64,000 nucleotides of DNA. Origin: CADEED01 sp035765415. GTDB taxonomy: Bacteria; Pseudomonadota; Gammaproteobacteria; Steroidobacterales; Steroidobacteraceae. Position 1 is the first letter of the stretch; every line of letters begins with the position of its first letter. Location: the NCBI GenBank assembly GCA_035765415.1, contig DASTXR010000047.1, positions 15,701 to 79,700 of the forward strand, given 5' to 3'. Positions 49,603-57,763 of this stretch are shown one piece after another. A model generated the notes under the pieces. That model ran no database searches, was not told where the DNA came from, and saw only the letters and a list, made by a program, of their open reading frames with translations. The position numbers were made by a program, and so were the translations under genes.

Positions 49603-51146
49603 ACCCTTTTCGATTCAGCACCCAACCGCTCGACACCGCGGCGTTGCAGCGCGAGATGCGCGACGTCACCTGCGGCGGCTTCGCAGCCTTCGAAGGCTGG
49701 GTGCGCAATCACAACGAAGGCCTCGAGGTGACGCGGCTCGAATACGAAACCTTCGCCGAGCTCGCCGAGAAGGAAGGCGCGCGCATCGTCGAAGAAGCGC
49801 GCGCGAAGTTCGGCGTCACGCGTGCGGCCTGTGTGCATCGCGTGGGTTCGCTGGCGCTCAGTGACGTCGCCGTGTGGGTGGGCGTCAGCGCCGCGCATCG
49901 CGACGAGGCGTTTCGCGCGTGCCGTTACATCATCGATGAAGTCAAACATCGCGTGCCGATCTGGAAGAAAGAGCACTACGTGAATGGCGACTCTGGCTGG
50001 GTGAACTGCGAGCGTTGCGCCATGCCCGCCGCGCATACGCACGAGCACGAGCACGAGCACGAACACCACGATGAACACACCCCGCTGCGCACGCCTGACT
50101 ACTCGCGCCAGATCGCGTTGCGTGAAGTGGGCGCGGAGGGCCAGGCCCGCCTGCGCGGTGCGTCGGTGCTGGTGGTGGGCGCGGGTGGGCTCGGTGTGCC
50201 CGTGCTGCAGTACCTGGCTGGCGCGGGCGTGGGCCGTCTGAGTATCGTCGATGCCGACCGCCTCGAGCCATCGAACCTGCATCGCCAGACCTGGTATGCG
50301 TTGGCCGACTGCGGGCGCGAGAAATCCGCGCTGGCCGCCGAGCGCGTTCGCGCGCTGAATCCGGAAGTTCGCGTCGATGCGCACGCGCTGCGCCTCGATA
50401 CCGGCAATGCCGATCGACTGGCGGCAGGGCACGATCTCATTCTCGATTGCAGCGACAACTTCACGACGAAATTCCTGCTCAACGATCTGGCGTTGCGCAC
50501 CCGCAAGCCCGTGCTGTTTGCCAGCGTGTACCAGTACGAAGGCCAGCTCCAGGTCGTGCGCGGTGACGACGCCACCGCGTGCCTGCGCTGCGTGTGGCCC
50601 GAGGCGACGCGAGATGGGCTGGTGGGCAACTGCGCAGAAGCAGGCGTGCTGGGCCCCGTGCCCGGTGTTTTCGGCAGCCTTCAGGCGCTCGAAGCGCTCA
50701 AGATGTTGTTACGGCTTCCCGGCCTCCATCCCGGCGAAATGCTGATCTTCGACCTGGTGAGTCTCAACACGCAGCGCCTGCGCGCCCGGCGCGCGCCGGA
50801 TTGCGAGGCGCATCGGCGCAGCGGCCAGCCCGTTGCGACCTCAGCGGCCGGGGATCTCGAAGTGCAGTTTGGCTCGCTGGCCGAAGCCCACGCAGCCGGC
50901 TTCATATTCGTGGATGTACGCGATTCGCGCGAGCGGGCCGACGAGCCGCTGCAGTGGCCCGCCATGAATCTGCCGATGTCCAAACTACTCACCGAGGCGG
51001 CCACGCTCGATGCCGACCTGCGCTACCTGCTGGTCTGCGCCACCGGCAAGCGCAGCGCCGCCGCCGCCAGCCTGTTGCGCTCGCAGGGATTCAGCGAATG
51101 CCGCTCGCTTCGGGGCGGCATCAAGGGATTGAAAGCCATCGCTTGA
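49599..51146 (+). CDS. MoaE-MoeB-rhodanese fusion: molybdopterin synthase, carrier-activating enzyme and sulfurtransferase in one chain
   Basis: 515 residues. Residues 1-140 are MoaE, the catalytic molybdopterin synthase subunit (FEGWVRNHNEG, DEVKHRVPIWKKEHY with active lysines about 116-124). A linker at 146-160 is an alternating His-Glu run. Residues 166-400 are a MoeB/ThiF adenylating domain (GAGGLG at 195-200, DADRLEPSNLHRQ, DNFTTKF, CLRC at 328-331). Its second zinc pair is C402-x2-H405 rather than CxxC. Residues 418-513 are a rhodanese with active C480 (CATGKR). The combination resembles eukaryotic MOCS3 joined to MoaE. It should activate MoaD, load it with sulfur and use it within one polypeptide. 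Confidence 0.93.
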   Translation: MNPFRFSTQPLDTAALQREMRDVTCGGFAAFEGWVRNHNEGLEVTRLEYETFAELAEKEGARIVEEARAKFGVTRAACVHRVGSLALSDVAVWVGVSAAHRDEAFRACRYIIDEVKHRVPIWKKEHYVNGDSGWVNCERCAMPAAHTHEHEHEHEHHDEHTPLRTPDYSRQIALREVGAEGQARLRGASVLVVGAGGLGVPVLQYLAGAGVGRLSIVDADRLEPSNLHRQTWYALADCGREKSALAAERVRALNPEVRVDAHALRLDTGNADRLAAGHDLILDCSDNFTTKFLLNDLALRTRKPVLFASVYQYEGQLQVVRGDDATACLRCVWPEATRDGLVGNCAEAGVLGPVPGVFGSLQALEALKMLLRLPGLHPGEMLIFDLVSLNTQRLRARRAPDCEAHRRSGQPVATSAAGDLEVQFGSLAEAHAAGFIFVDVRDSRERADEPLQWPAMNLPMSKLLTEAATLDADLRYLLVCATGKRSAAAASLLRSQGFSECRSLRGGIKGLKAIA

Positions 51147-52075
51147 AACACGCGCTGTCAGTCATGCTCGTCTGCCTGCTGACAGTGCCGCTGTCGCATG
51201 GCGCCGCTGCCGCGAAGTCCGGGCATCATCCGCTGCTCGATCTCGCACGCGAGCTGCAGAAAACGCGAAAGCCCTATCTGCGGGTCGCGCCGGGCTCGCC
51301 CGGGCTGCGCGAAGCGGAACATGCGCTGGCCCAGGCGCAGGCTCCCGCCGACGCCGACTGTGCCGGCAGCATCGGCGCGATGCGTTATTCGGGCCTGCAC
51401 ATCGACCTCGCACTGGCGCGCACCGGGCAAGGCGATTTCACCGGCGCCGCCCAGTCGTATCGCAGCGCTCACGCGTGCCGGCCCCGCGACGCGCCGATCC
51501 TGTCGGCGCTGGCCGGCGTGTTGTTCGACGCGCGTGACTACCAGGGCGCGCGCGAAGCCATCAACGCCGCGCTCGAGATCGAACCGCGCGACGTGAGCGC
51601 GAATCGCCTGGCGGGGAACATCGACTTCGTCGCCGAGCGCTGGGCGGACGCTACCGCTCGCTTCCGCTACGTGGCGGCGAGCGACCCCGACCGCGTGCAG
51701 GCCGGGTACGGCCAGTTGATGTTCTGGCTCTCGCAGATGCGCGCCGGCGTCGCCAGGCCGGAATACGTCGAACGAACTCCGGGCGACGGCTGGCCGCAGC
51801 CGCTGATGCTGTACATGCGCGGCCAGTACACCGAATCCGAACTCACCGTTCCCGTGCGCGAAGGTGATGACGACGACAACACGCAGGCCAACACCAGCAC
51901 CGACGAGCGATTGTGCGAGGCGCTGTTCTACGTGGGCGAAGCGTACTGGGCGCGCGGGCAGTTAGACGTGGCGCGCGACTATTTCGCAGCGCTGGTGAAC
52001 ATCAAGGTGATCTACTTCCTCGAACACGGGCTGGCGCTGGCGGAGATCGCGAAGCTGCGGGCACTGACGAAATAA
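51143..52075 (+). CDS. Secreted TPR-repeat protein of unknown function
   Basis: 310 residues with a signal peptide (about 1-23) and tetratricopeptide-like repeats: residues ~75-110 (YSGLHIDLALARTGQGDFTG), ~112-145 and ~146-180, with another near the C-terminus (EALFYVGEAYWARGQLDVARDYFAAL). An acidic loop EGDDDDN lies around 235. The TTG start at 51143 overlaps the preceding stop (TTGA) and supplies the basic N-terminus of the signal; ATG at 51164 is an alternative. Coupling to the cofactor genes is probably only positional. Confidence 0.75.
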   Translation: MKHALSVMLVCLLTVPLSHGAAAAKSGHHPLLDLARELQKTRKPYLRVAPGSPGLREAEHALAQAQAPADADCAGSIGAMRYSGLHIDLALARTGQGDFTGAAQSYRSAHACRPRDAPILSALAGVLFDARDYQGAREAINAALEIEPRDVSANRLAGNIDFVAERWADATARFRYVAASDPDRVQAGYGQLMFWLSQMRAGVARPEYVERTPGDGWPQPLMLYMRGQYTESELTVPVREGDDDDNTQANTSTDERLCEALFYVGEAYWARGQLDVARDYFAALVNIKVIYFLEHGLALAEIAKLRALTK

Positions 52076-52299
52076 TGGGGTGAGGCGCCGCCACGGCGCT
52101 GTTCCTGACTTGCTGTCAAAAGGGATGGGGCTCAGCGGTGGAGCGCCAACGGCGTGCCTCGATCCCGCTTGCAAGGAAATCGGAGATTGGGACCTACTGC
52201 GAGCGCCCGTGGAATCATGAGCGGCCGCGAGCCCTCTACGCGCTGACGCTCCACCGCCCAGGTCCGTCCCCTTTTGCTAGCAAATGGGGAATGTCCCCA
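52076..52299. repeat. Composite intergenic repeat between convergent TPR and proA genes
   Basis: The 224 bases carry no gene. They hold GGTGGAGCG (52137-52145) inverted near 52247-52255, and a block around 52145-52205 whose reverse complement (GTAGGTCC, TCCGATT, CTTGCAAG, GATCGAGGCACGCCGTTGGCG) recurs at about 63685-63740. A hairpin unit (R2) forms the right end. Both flanking genes end in TAATGGGG reading into the element. Confidence 0.7.
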
Positions 52300-52300
52300 T
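52261..52300 (-). repeat. Hairpin repeat, copy R2, at the proA 3' end
   Basis: Inverted copy of the 40-42 bp repeat: on the minus strand it reads GGGGACATTCCCC, then TAGCAAAAGGGG and CGGACC. It begins within the proA stop codon (TAATGGGGAC), the same arrangement as copy R1 at moaA. Confidence 0.85.
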
Positions 52301-53586
52301 TACGGCCTGACCTGCCCCGTGCCGCGCACGACGTACTTGTAGCTGCATAGCTGCTCCACCCCCACCGGCCCGCGCGCGTGGAAGCGGTCGGTGGAGATGC
52401 CGATCTCCGCGCCCATGCCGAACTCGCCGCCATCGGCGAACTGCGTGGAAGCGTTGTGCAGCACGATGGCGCTGTCCACGCGGTCGAGGAAGCGCTGCGC
52501 GGTCGCGGCATTGGCGGTGACGATGCTCTCGGTGTGTGCGGAGCCGTACTGGCCGATGTGGTCGATGGCCGCGTCGACGCCGTCGACCACGCGCACGGCG
52601 ATGATGGCGTCGAGATATTCGGCGTACCAGTCCTGCTCGGTCGCCGCCTTCACGCGCGGATCCACCTTCTGCACGGCGGCATCGCCACGCACTTCGCAGC
52701 CGGCGTCGAGCAGTTCCCTGACGACGGGCGCCAGGTGCGTGGCCGCGCAGGCCGCGTCGACTAACAAGGTTTCCGCCGAGCCGCACACGCCGGTGCGGCG
52801 CAGCTTGGCGTTGACGACGATGGCGCGCGCCATGGCGAGATCGGCGTCGCGGTCGACGTACACGTGGCACACACCTTCGAGATGCCCGATGACCGGCACG
52901 CGCGCCTCCTGCTGCACGCGGGCGACCAGGCTCTTGCCCCCGCGCGGCACCACCACGTCGATGTAATCGGTCATCGACGACAGCATGTATCCGACCGCGG
53001 CGCGATCGGTGGTGGGCACCAGTTGAATGCTTGCGGCCGGCAGGCCGGCGGCGTCGAGTCCTTCGATGAGGCAGGCATGGATGGCGCGGCTGGAATGCGC
53101 GCTTTCCGAGCCGCCGCGCAGGATGGCGGCATTGCCCGACTTGAGGCACAGCGAGCCGGCGTCACAGGTGACGTTGGGCCGGCTCTCGTAAATGATGCCG
53201 ATGACGCCGAGCGGCACGCGCACGCGCGCGATCTCGAGACCGTTGGGCCGGGTCCACTGCGTGATCGTGGTGCCGACCGGGTCGGCCAGCGCCGCTATCT
53301 GCTCGACTCCGCGCGCCATGCTCTCGATGCGGCCGGCGTCGAGCGCGAGGCGATCGAGCATGGCGCCCGACAGGCCCTTGGCGCGCGCCGCCTCCATGTC
53401 GCGGGCGTTTGCCGCTAACAACTCCGGCTGGCGGGCGCGCAACGACGCCGCAATCTTCGCCAGCGCGAGGTTCTTGGCGGCGGTGCTGGCGAGCGCCAGC
53501 GCGGTCGACGCCGCAGCCGCGTCCCGGCCCATCCGGTCCATGATGGCGGCGATGTCGGCGTGGGTCGTGGAAGCGGCGGCGTTCAA
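52300..53586 (-). CDS. proA: Glutamate-5-semialdehyde dehydrogenase (gamma-glutamyl phosphate reductase)
   Basis: 428-residue NADPH-dependent reductase, second step of proline synthesis. The catalytic cysteine lies in RRTGVCGSAETLL; other family blocks are VPLGVIGIIYESRPNVT, KSGNAAILRGGSES and VPRGGKSL. It lies 9 bases downstream of proB in the usual proBA order. Its TAA stop is shared with the start of repeat R2, and the gene converges on the TPR gene. Confidence 0.97.
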   Translation of the reverse strand: MNAAASTTHADIAAIMDRMGRDAAAASTALALASTAAKNLALAKIAASLRARQPELLAANARDMEAARAKGLSGAMLDRLALDAGRIESMARGVEQIAALADPVGTTITQWTRPNGLEIARVRVPLGVIGIIYESRPNVTCDAGSLCLKSGNAAILRGGSESAHSSRAIHACLIEGLDAAGLPAASIQLVPTTDRAAVGYMLSSMTDYIDVVVPRGGKSLVARVQQEARVPVIGHLEGVCHVYVDRDADLAMARAIVVNAKLRRTGVCGSAETLLVDAACAATHLAPVVRELLDAGCEVRGDAAVQKVDPRVKAATEQDWYAEYLDAIIAVRVVDGVDAAIDHIGQYGSAHTESIVTANAATAQRFLDRVDSAIVLHNASTQFADGGEFGMGAEIGISTDRFHARGPVGVEQLCSYKYVVRGTGQVRP

Positions 53587-53595
53587 GGGATTCTC

Positions 53596-54738
53596 TCAGG
53601 CGGAGGCGAGATCGGCGCGTAACAGCACGAGATCGTCGCGGTGGATCATTTCGGCGCGACCGCGGAACCCCACCAGCGCTTCGATGTCGGCGCTGCGTTT
53701 GCCGATGATGCGGGCGGCGTTCTGGTCGCTGTAGGCGATCATACCTCGCGCGATTTCCACGCCATCACGGTCGAGCACGCTCACGGTGTCGCCGCGCGCG
53801 AACCGGCCACTCACCGCGGTCACGCCGGCGGGCAGCAGGCTCTTGCCCGACCGCAGCGCCTGCAGAGCGCCGCCGTCGATGGTGATTGCACCGCTCGGGC
53901 GCAGCGACCCGGCAATCCACTGCTTGCGCGCATTCTCGGGATTGGACGACGGCAGGAACCAGCTGCAATCGGCGCCGTCTTCGAGTCGGCTCACGGGGTG
54001 CAGGGGTGCGCCGGCGGCAATCGCCATGGCGCATCCTGCCGACGTGGCTATCTTCGCCGCGGCGATCTTGGTGGCCATGCCTCCCGACCCCACCGCAGAT
54101 GCCGAACCACCGCCCATCGCTTCGATCTCGGGCGTGATGTCGCGGACTTCGGGGATCAACCGGGCTGTCGAGTCCAGATTCGGGTCGGCGGTGTACAGCC
54201 CCGCCACGTCTGACAGCAGCAGCAGGCAATCGGCGCTGGTCATCTGCGCGACTCGAGCCGCGAGCCGGTCATTGTCGCCGTAGCGTATTTCGGTGGTCGC
54301 GACGGTGTCGTTCTCGTTGATGACGGGCAGCGCACCGAGCTCCAGCAGCTCGGACAGGGTGGCGCGCGCATTCAGATAGCGGCGCCGCACTTCGCTGTCT
54401 TCGAGCGTTAACAGAATCTGGGCGACGGTGACGCCGGAACGGGCGAACAGCTCCTTATAGATGTGTGCCAGCGTGATCTGCCCGACGGCCGCGGCAGCCT
54501 GGCTCTGCTCCAGCTTGAGCGCGCCGGGAGCTAGCTTGAGCTCGCGGCGACCGAGCGCAATGGCGCCCGAGGACACGAGCACCACTTCCTGGCGCCGCTT
54601 GCGCAGCCGCAGAAGGTCGTCGACCAGGGTTTCGAGCCAAGGCCGATTGACCTGTCCCGTTGCCTGATCCACGAGCAGCGCGGAACCGACCTTGACGACG
54701 ATCCGGCGTGCGCGAGTTAGAGGGGATGCTGTAGTCAT
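53596..54738 (-). CDS. proB: Glutamate 5-kinase with PUA domain
   Basis: 380-residue kinase for the first step of proline synthesis. The amino-acid-kinase domain covers about 1-260 (RRIVVKVGSALLVD, VSSGAIALGRREL, INENDTVATTEIRYGDNDRLAA, GGMATKIAAAKIA) and a PUA domain about 275-370. The ATG at 54738 is the start; the longer upstream frame reads through the intergenic region and the neighbouring gene. Divergent, 88 bases apart, from the DUF6763 gene. Feedback inhibition by proline is usual for the family. Confidence 0.96.
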   Translation of the reverse strand: MTTASPLTRARRIVVKVGSALLVDQATGQVNRPWLETLVDDLLRLRKRRQEVVLVSSGAIALGRRELKLAPGALKLEQSQAAAAVGQITLAHIYKELFARSGVTVAQILLTLEDSEVRRRYLNARATLSELLELGALPVINENDTVATTEIRYGDNDRLAARVAQMTSADCLLLLSDVAGLYTADPNLDSTARLIPEVRDITPEIEAMGGGSASAVGSGGMATKIAAAKIATSAGCAMAIAAGAPLHPVSRLEDGADCSWFLPSSNPENARKQWIAGSLRPSGAITIDGGALQALRSGKSLLPAGVTAVSGRFARGDTVSVLDRDGVEIARGMIAYSDQNAARIIGKRSADIEALVGFRGRAEMIHRDDLVLLRADLASA

Positions 54739-54826
54739 AAACGAGGCGATCTTACGCAATACATACCGTTGCCGCATTCGCAGGCACCCCCTAAACTCTC
54801 GGCCCTCCATCAAGAGGCTTCGTTCC

Positions 54827-55153
54827 GTGAGCAGAGAATACGCACCGACCCCGGGCAAGTGGTACGAGAACAAGGACGAGGAAGAAACCTTCCGCGTGTT
54901 GTCCGTGGACGAAGACGACGAGCTCGTCGAAATCGAATACGAGGACGGCGAGATCGAAGAGCTCGATCTCGACACCTGGCACGAGCTCGACCTCGAACTC
55001 ACCGACGTTCCCGAAGGCTGGTCCGATTCCGCCGAGGAAGACGACGAGGACGAAGACGAAGACTTCGATGAAGAAGAAGACGACGAAGATGACGACGACG
55101 ATGACGATGATGACGACGACGATTTCGACGACGACGAAGAAGACAGTTACTAG
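54827..55153 (+). CDS. DUF6763-type small acidic protein with long Asp/Glu tail
   Basis: 108 residues. The first ~65 form a conserved small domain (YAPTPGKWYENKDEEETFRVLSVDEDDELVEIEY, then EELDLDTWHELDLEL) found as a stand-alone protein in gammaproteobacteria; the function is unknown. The last ~40 residues are almost only Asp and Glu, including a run of twelve aspartates, giving a very low isoelectric point. GTG at 54827 is taken as start because AGAGG lies 8 bases before it. It precedes the VIT1-type gene by 6 bases. Confidence 0.75.
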   Translation: MSREYAPTPGKWYENKDEEETFRVLSVDEDDELVEIEYEDGEIEELDLDTWHELDLELTDVPEGWSDSAEEDDEDEDEDFDEEEDDEDDDDDDDDDDDDFDDDEEDSY

Positions 55154-55159
55154 CTAGAC

Positions 55160-56206
55160 ATGGCTGCCGGCCGCGCCGAGAGCTGGTACCACGAGAAAGA
55201 ATCCGCCTGGCTGTACGGCGTCGTGGCCGCGGCGGAGCCCGACCCCGTCAAGCGCGAGTTGTTCGTCAAGCTCGCCTCCGCCGCCGAGGACCAGGCGGCG
55301 CGCTGGCTGGCGGGCCGGCGCCCGAGCGAACAACGCACCGACCCTGTTTTCACTCCCGCGCTGCGCGCGCGCATCGTCGCGCGGCTGGTGCGCTTCCTGG
55401 GTCCGCGCCGCCTGCGCCACATGCTCGCGGCGATGAAGCTTCGCGGGCTGTCGGTCTATTCCGGGCCGGCGGCGCCAGCCTCACACGCCATCCCCACCAC
55501 GGTGGCGGAGGTTGGCAAGCGGCACTCATCCGCGGGCGGCAGGCTTCGCGCCGCTGTTTTCGGCGCGAGCGACGGCCTGGTGTCGAACGCCTCGCTGGTC
55601 ATGGGCGTCGCGGCGGCGGGCTCCGACCTCCATTCCGTGCAGATAGCGGGCACGGCGGGCCTGCTGGCCGGCGCGTTGTCCATGGCCGCCGGGGAATACG
55701 TTTCCGTGCGCTCGCAGCGTGAGTTCTACGAGCACCAGATGGCGCTCGAGCGCGCCGAGCTCGCCGAATACCCGGAGGCCGAAGCCGAGGAGCTCGCGCT
55801 CATCTACCACGCCCGCGGCATCGACATGGACGAAGCGCGGCGCATCAGCGCCGTGTTGCTGTCCCGCCCGGAGCATGCTCTCGATGTTCTCGCGCGCGAG
55901 GAGCTCGGCCTGAATCCCGACGATCTCGGCTCGCCAATCGCCGCCGCAAGCTCCTCGTTCGCCGCCTTCGCCGCCGGCGCGACCGTGCCGCTGTTCCCGT
56001 TCTTCGTGGGTGCCAGCGGCGAGTTCGCCATCCAGGCCTCGGCGGCGGTCACGGCACTCATGCTGTTTGGTGTGGGCATCGCGCTCAGCCTGTTCACGGG
56101 CCACGGGGCCTTGCGCGGCGGCTTGCGCATGTTGCTGATCGGCGGTGGCGCGGGCGTCGCGGCCTGGGCGGTGGGCAAACTGCTCGGCGCGAGCATCCTC
56201 GGATGA
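55160..56206 (+). CDS. VIT1/CCC1-family membrane protein with N-terminal ferritin-like region
   Basis: 348 residues. The N-terminal ~105 residues are helical and ferritin/rubrerythrin-like (SWYHEKESAWLYGVVAAAE). The rest is a VIT1/CCC1-type iron-manganese transporter: first transmembrane block AAVFGASDGLVSNASLVMGVAAAG, then LLAGALSMAAGEYVSVRSQREFYE, a cytosolic metal-binding helical hairpin rich in Glu (ALERAELAEYPEAEAEELALIY) and three C-terminal spans. It probably exports Fe2+/Mn2+ from the cytosol. It overlaps mobB by 4 bases. Confidence 0.88.
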   Translation: MAAGRAESWYHEKESAWLYGVVAAAEPDPVKRELFVKLASAAEDQAARWLAGRRPSEQRTDPVFTPALRARIVARLVRFLGPRRLRHMLAAMKLRGLSVYSGPAAPASHAIPTTVAEVGKRHSSAGGRLRAAVFGASDGLVSNASLVMGVAAAGSDLHSVQIAGTAGLLAGALSMAAGEYVSVRSQREFYEHQMALERAELAEYPEAEAEELALIYHARGIDMDEARRISAVLLSRPEHALDVLAREELGLNPDDLGSPIAAASSSFAAFAAGATVPLFPFFVGASGEFAIQASAAVTALMLFGVGIALSLFTGHGALRGGLRMLLIGGGAGVAAWAVGKLLGASILG

Positions 56207-56700
56207 GCGCCGCCCCGCGAGTCATCGCCATCGTCGGGAGCCAGGGTGCCGGCAAGACCACGCTCATCGAGCAACTGATCCCGGCGCTCAATGCCCGCGG
56301 GCTCGTGGTGTCGACCATCAAACACACGCATCACCACCACATAGAGCTGGACGTGCCGGGCAAGGACAGCCACCGGCATCGCCTGGCGGGCGCCTCGGAG
56401 GTCCTCGTCGCCTCGGATTCCGGTTGGGCGCGTATCGCCGCGCGCTCGCAACCGGCCAGCCTGCCCGAGCTGCTCGCGCAGCTGCGCGGCGCCGACGTGG
56501 TGCTGATCGAGGGGTTCAAGCAACTCGAAGGCCTCCGCCGGGTCGAAGTATTCCGCGGGAACGGCACTCCACTGGCGCTGGCCGATCCCGGGATCGCCGC
56601 GGTGGCCACGCCGGGCGGAGTGGCGCCCACCGGTTACGGTGGCGTGACACTGGCGCTGGAGGACATTCCGGCGCTGCTGGAGTTCATCCTAAGCGCTTGA
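56203..56700 (+). CDS. mobB: Molybdopterin-guanine dinucleotide biosynthesis adaptor protein
   Basis: 165-residue P-loop GTPase-like protein with Walker A GSQGAGKTTLI (about residues 11-21), the conserved TIKHTHHHHIELDVPGKDS and VLIEGFKQLEGLRRVEV. MobB binds GTP and assists MobA but is not essential in E. coli. It is separated from the other cofactor genes by 7 kb, attached to the VIT1-type gene by an ATGA overlap. Confidence 0.94.
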   Translation: MSAAPRVIAIVGSQGAGKTTLIEQLIPALNARGLVVSTIKHTHHHHIELDVPGKDSHRHRLAGASEVLVASDSGWARIAARSQPASLPELLAQLRGADVVLIEGFKQLEGLRRVEVFRGNGTPLALADPGIAAVATPGGVAPTGYGGVTLALEDIPALLEFILSA

Positions 56701-56794
56701 TTTGGAAGTATTGCGTCAATGGGATTGAATTCGCTGCTGCCGACGCCAGAATTGCCGCACCGCTAATGGAGCCAACGCCCCCAGGACCGCCTAG

Positions 56795-57673
56795 ATGAAA
56801 CGCATATTCCTTCTCGTCGTCACCAACATTGCCGTCATGGCCGTACTGGCCCTGGCCATTCAGGTCTTCGGCCTCGACCGCTATCTCGCGCAACAGGGCA
56901 TGAACCTCGGCGGCATGCTGATCATCTCGGCCGTATTCGGTTTCGGTGGTGCCTTCATCTCGCTGCTCATCTCCAAGTGGATGGCCAAGCGCGCCATGGG
57001 CGTCAAGGTCATCACGCAGCCGGCCAACGAGACCGAACGCTGGCTGGTGAACGTCGTCACGCAGCAGGCTCAAACAGCCGGAATCGGCATGCCCGAAGTC
57101 GGCATCTTCGATTCCCCCGAGCCGAACGCCTTCGCCACGGGTGCTAACAAGAACTCCGCGCTGGTGGCGGTGAGCACCGGCCTCCTGCGCAGCATGCGCC
57201 GCGAAGAAGTCGAAGCCGTGCTGGGTCACGAAGTGAGCCACGTGGCCAATGGCGACATGGTCACGCTCACGCTCATCCAGGGCGTGATGAACACCTTCGT
57301 GTTCTTCCTCGCGCGCGTCATCGGCGGCATCGTCGACAAGGTCATCCTCAAGAACGAGCGCGGCACGGGCATCGGCTATTTCGTCACCGTGATGGTCGCG
57401 CAGATCGTGCTCGGCTTCCTCGCCGGCATGGTGGTGGCCTGGTTCTCGCGGCAGCGCGAATTCCGCGCCGACGCGGGTGGTGCGCATCTCGCGGGCACCA
57501 ACGCGATGGTCGGCGCGCTCGAGGCGCTCAAGCGCGTACATACCCCTACGGCGATGCCCCAGCAGATGAAGGCCTTCGGCATCCGCGAAGGCGAGGTCTC
57601 GGGCTTCCAGCGCCTGCTCATGAGCCATCCGCCGCTCGATGAGCGAATTGCCGCACTGAACAGCGCGCGCTAA
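56795..57673 (+). CDS. htpX: Membrane zinc metalloprotease HtpX
   Basis: 292-residue M48 protease that degrades misfolded inner-membrane proteins. The zinc site HEVSH lies at 145-149 with the third ligand glutamate in REFRADAGGAHLA. There are two N-terminal membrane segments (about 5-22 and 38-58) and two more around 155-215. The length and N-terminus MKRIFLLVVTNIAVM match E. coli HtpX. Ninety-four bases upstream contain no clear heat-shock promoter that I can identify. A strong hairpin follows the stop. Confidence 0.96.
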   Translation: MKRIFLLVVTNIAVMAVLALAIQVFGLDRYLAQQGMNLGGMLIISAVFGFGGAFISLLISKWMAKRAMGVKVITQPANETERWLVNVVTQQAQTAGIGMPEVGIFDSPEPNAFATGANKNSALVAVSTGLLRSMRREEVEAVLGHEVSHVANGDMVTLTLIQGVMNTFVFFLARVIGGIVDKVILKNERGTGIGYFVTVMVAQIVLGFLAGMVVAWFSRQREFRADAGGAHLAGTNAMVGALEALKRVHTPTAMPQQMKAFGIREGEVSGFQRLLMSHPPLDERIAALNSAR

Positions 57674-57695
57674 CTGCCAAGCAATTCAAAGCGGT

Positions 57696-57728
57696 CGCCG
57701 GCCGGTCGTTGCACACTTCCGGCCGGCG
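57696..57728 (+). terminator. Hairpin downstream of htpX, probable terminator
   Basis: Perfect 10-bp inverted repeat CGCCGGCCGG (57696-57705) and CCGGCCGGCG (57719-57728) with a 13-base loop, followed by CTGCTTT. It starts 23 bases past the htpX stop and ends 36 bases before the desaturase ATG. Confidence 0.6.
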
Positions 57729-57763
57729 CTGCTTTGACGCCTGACAAGGAATTCACGAGACAC

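Noticed and set aside
50035..50080. Alternating cacgag run as a non-coding tandem repeat
   Set aside because: It is in frame within the MoaE-MoeB fusion and encodes a His-Glu linker between two intact domains.
55020..55150. GA-rich tract as a simple-sequence repeat outside genes
   Set aside because: It is in frame as the acidic tail of the DUF6763-type protein, which has a conserved upstream domain.
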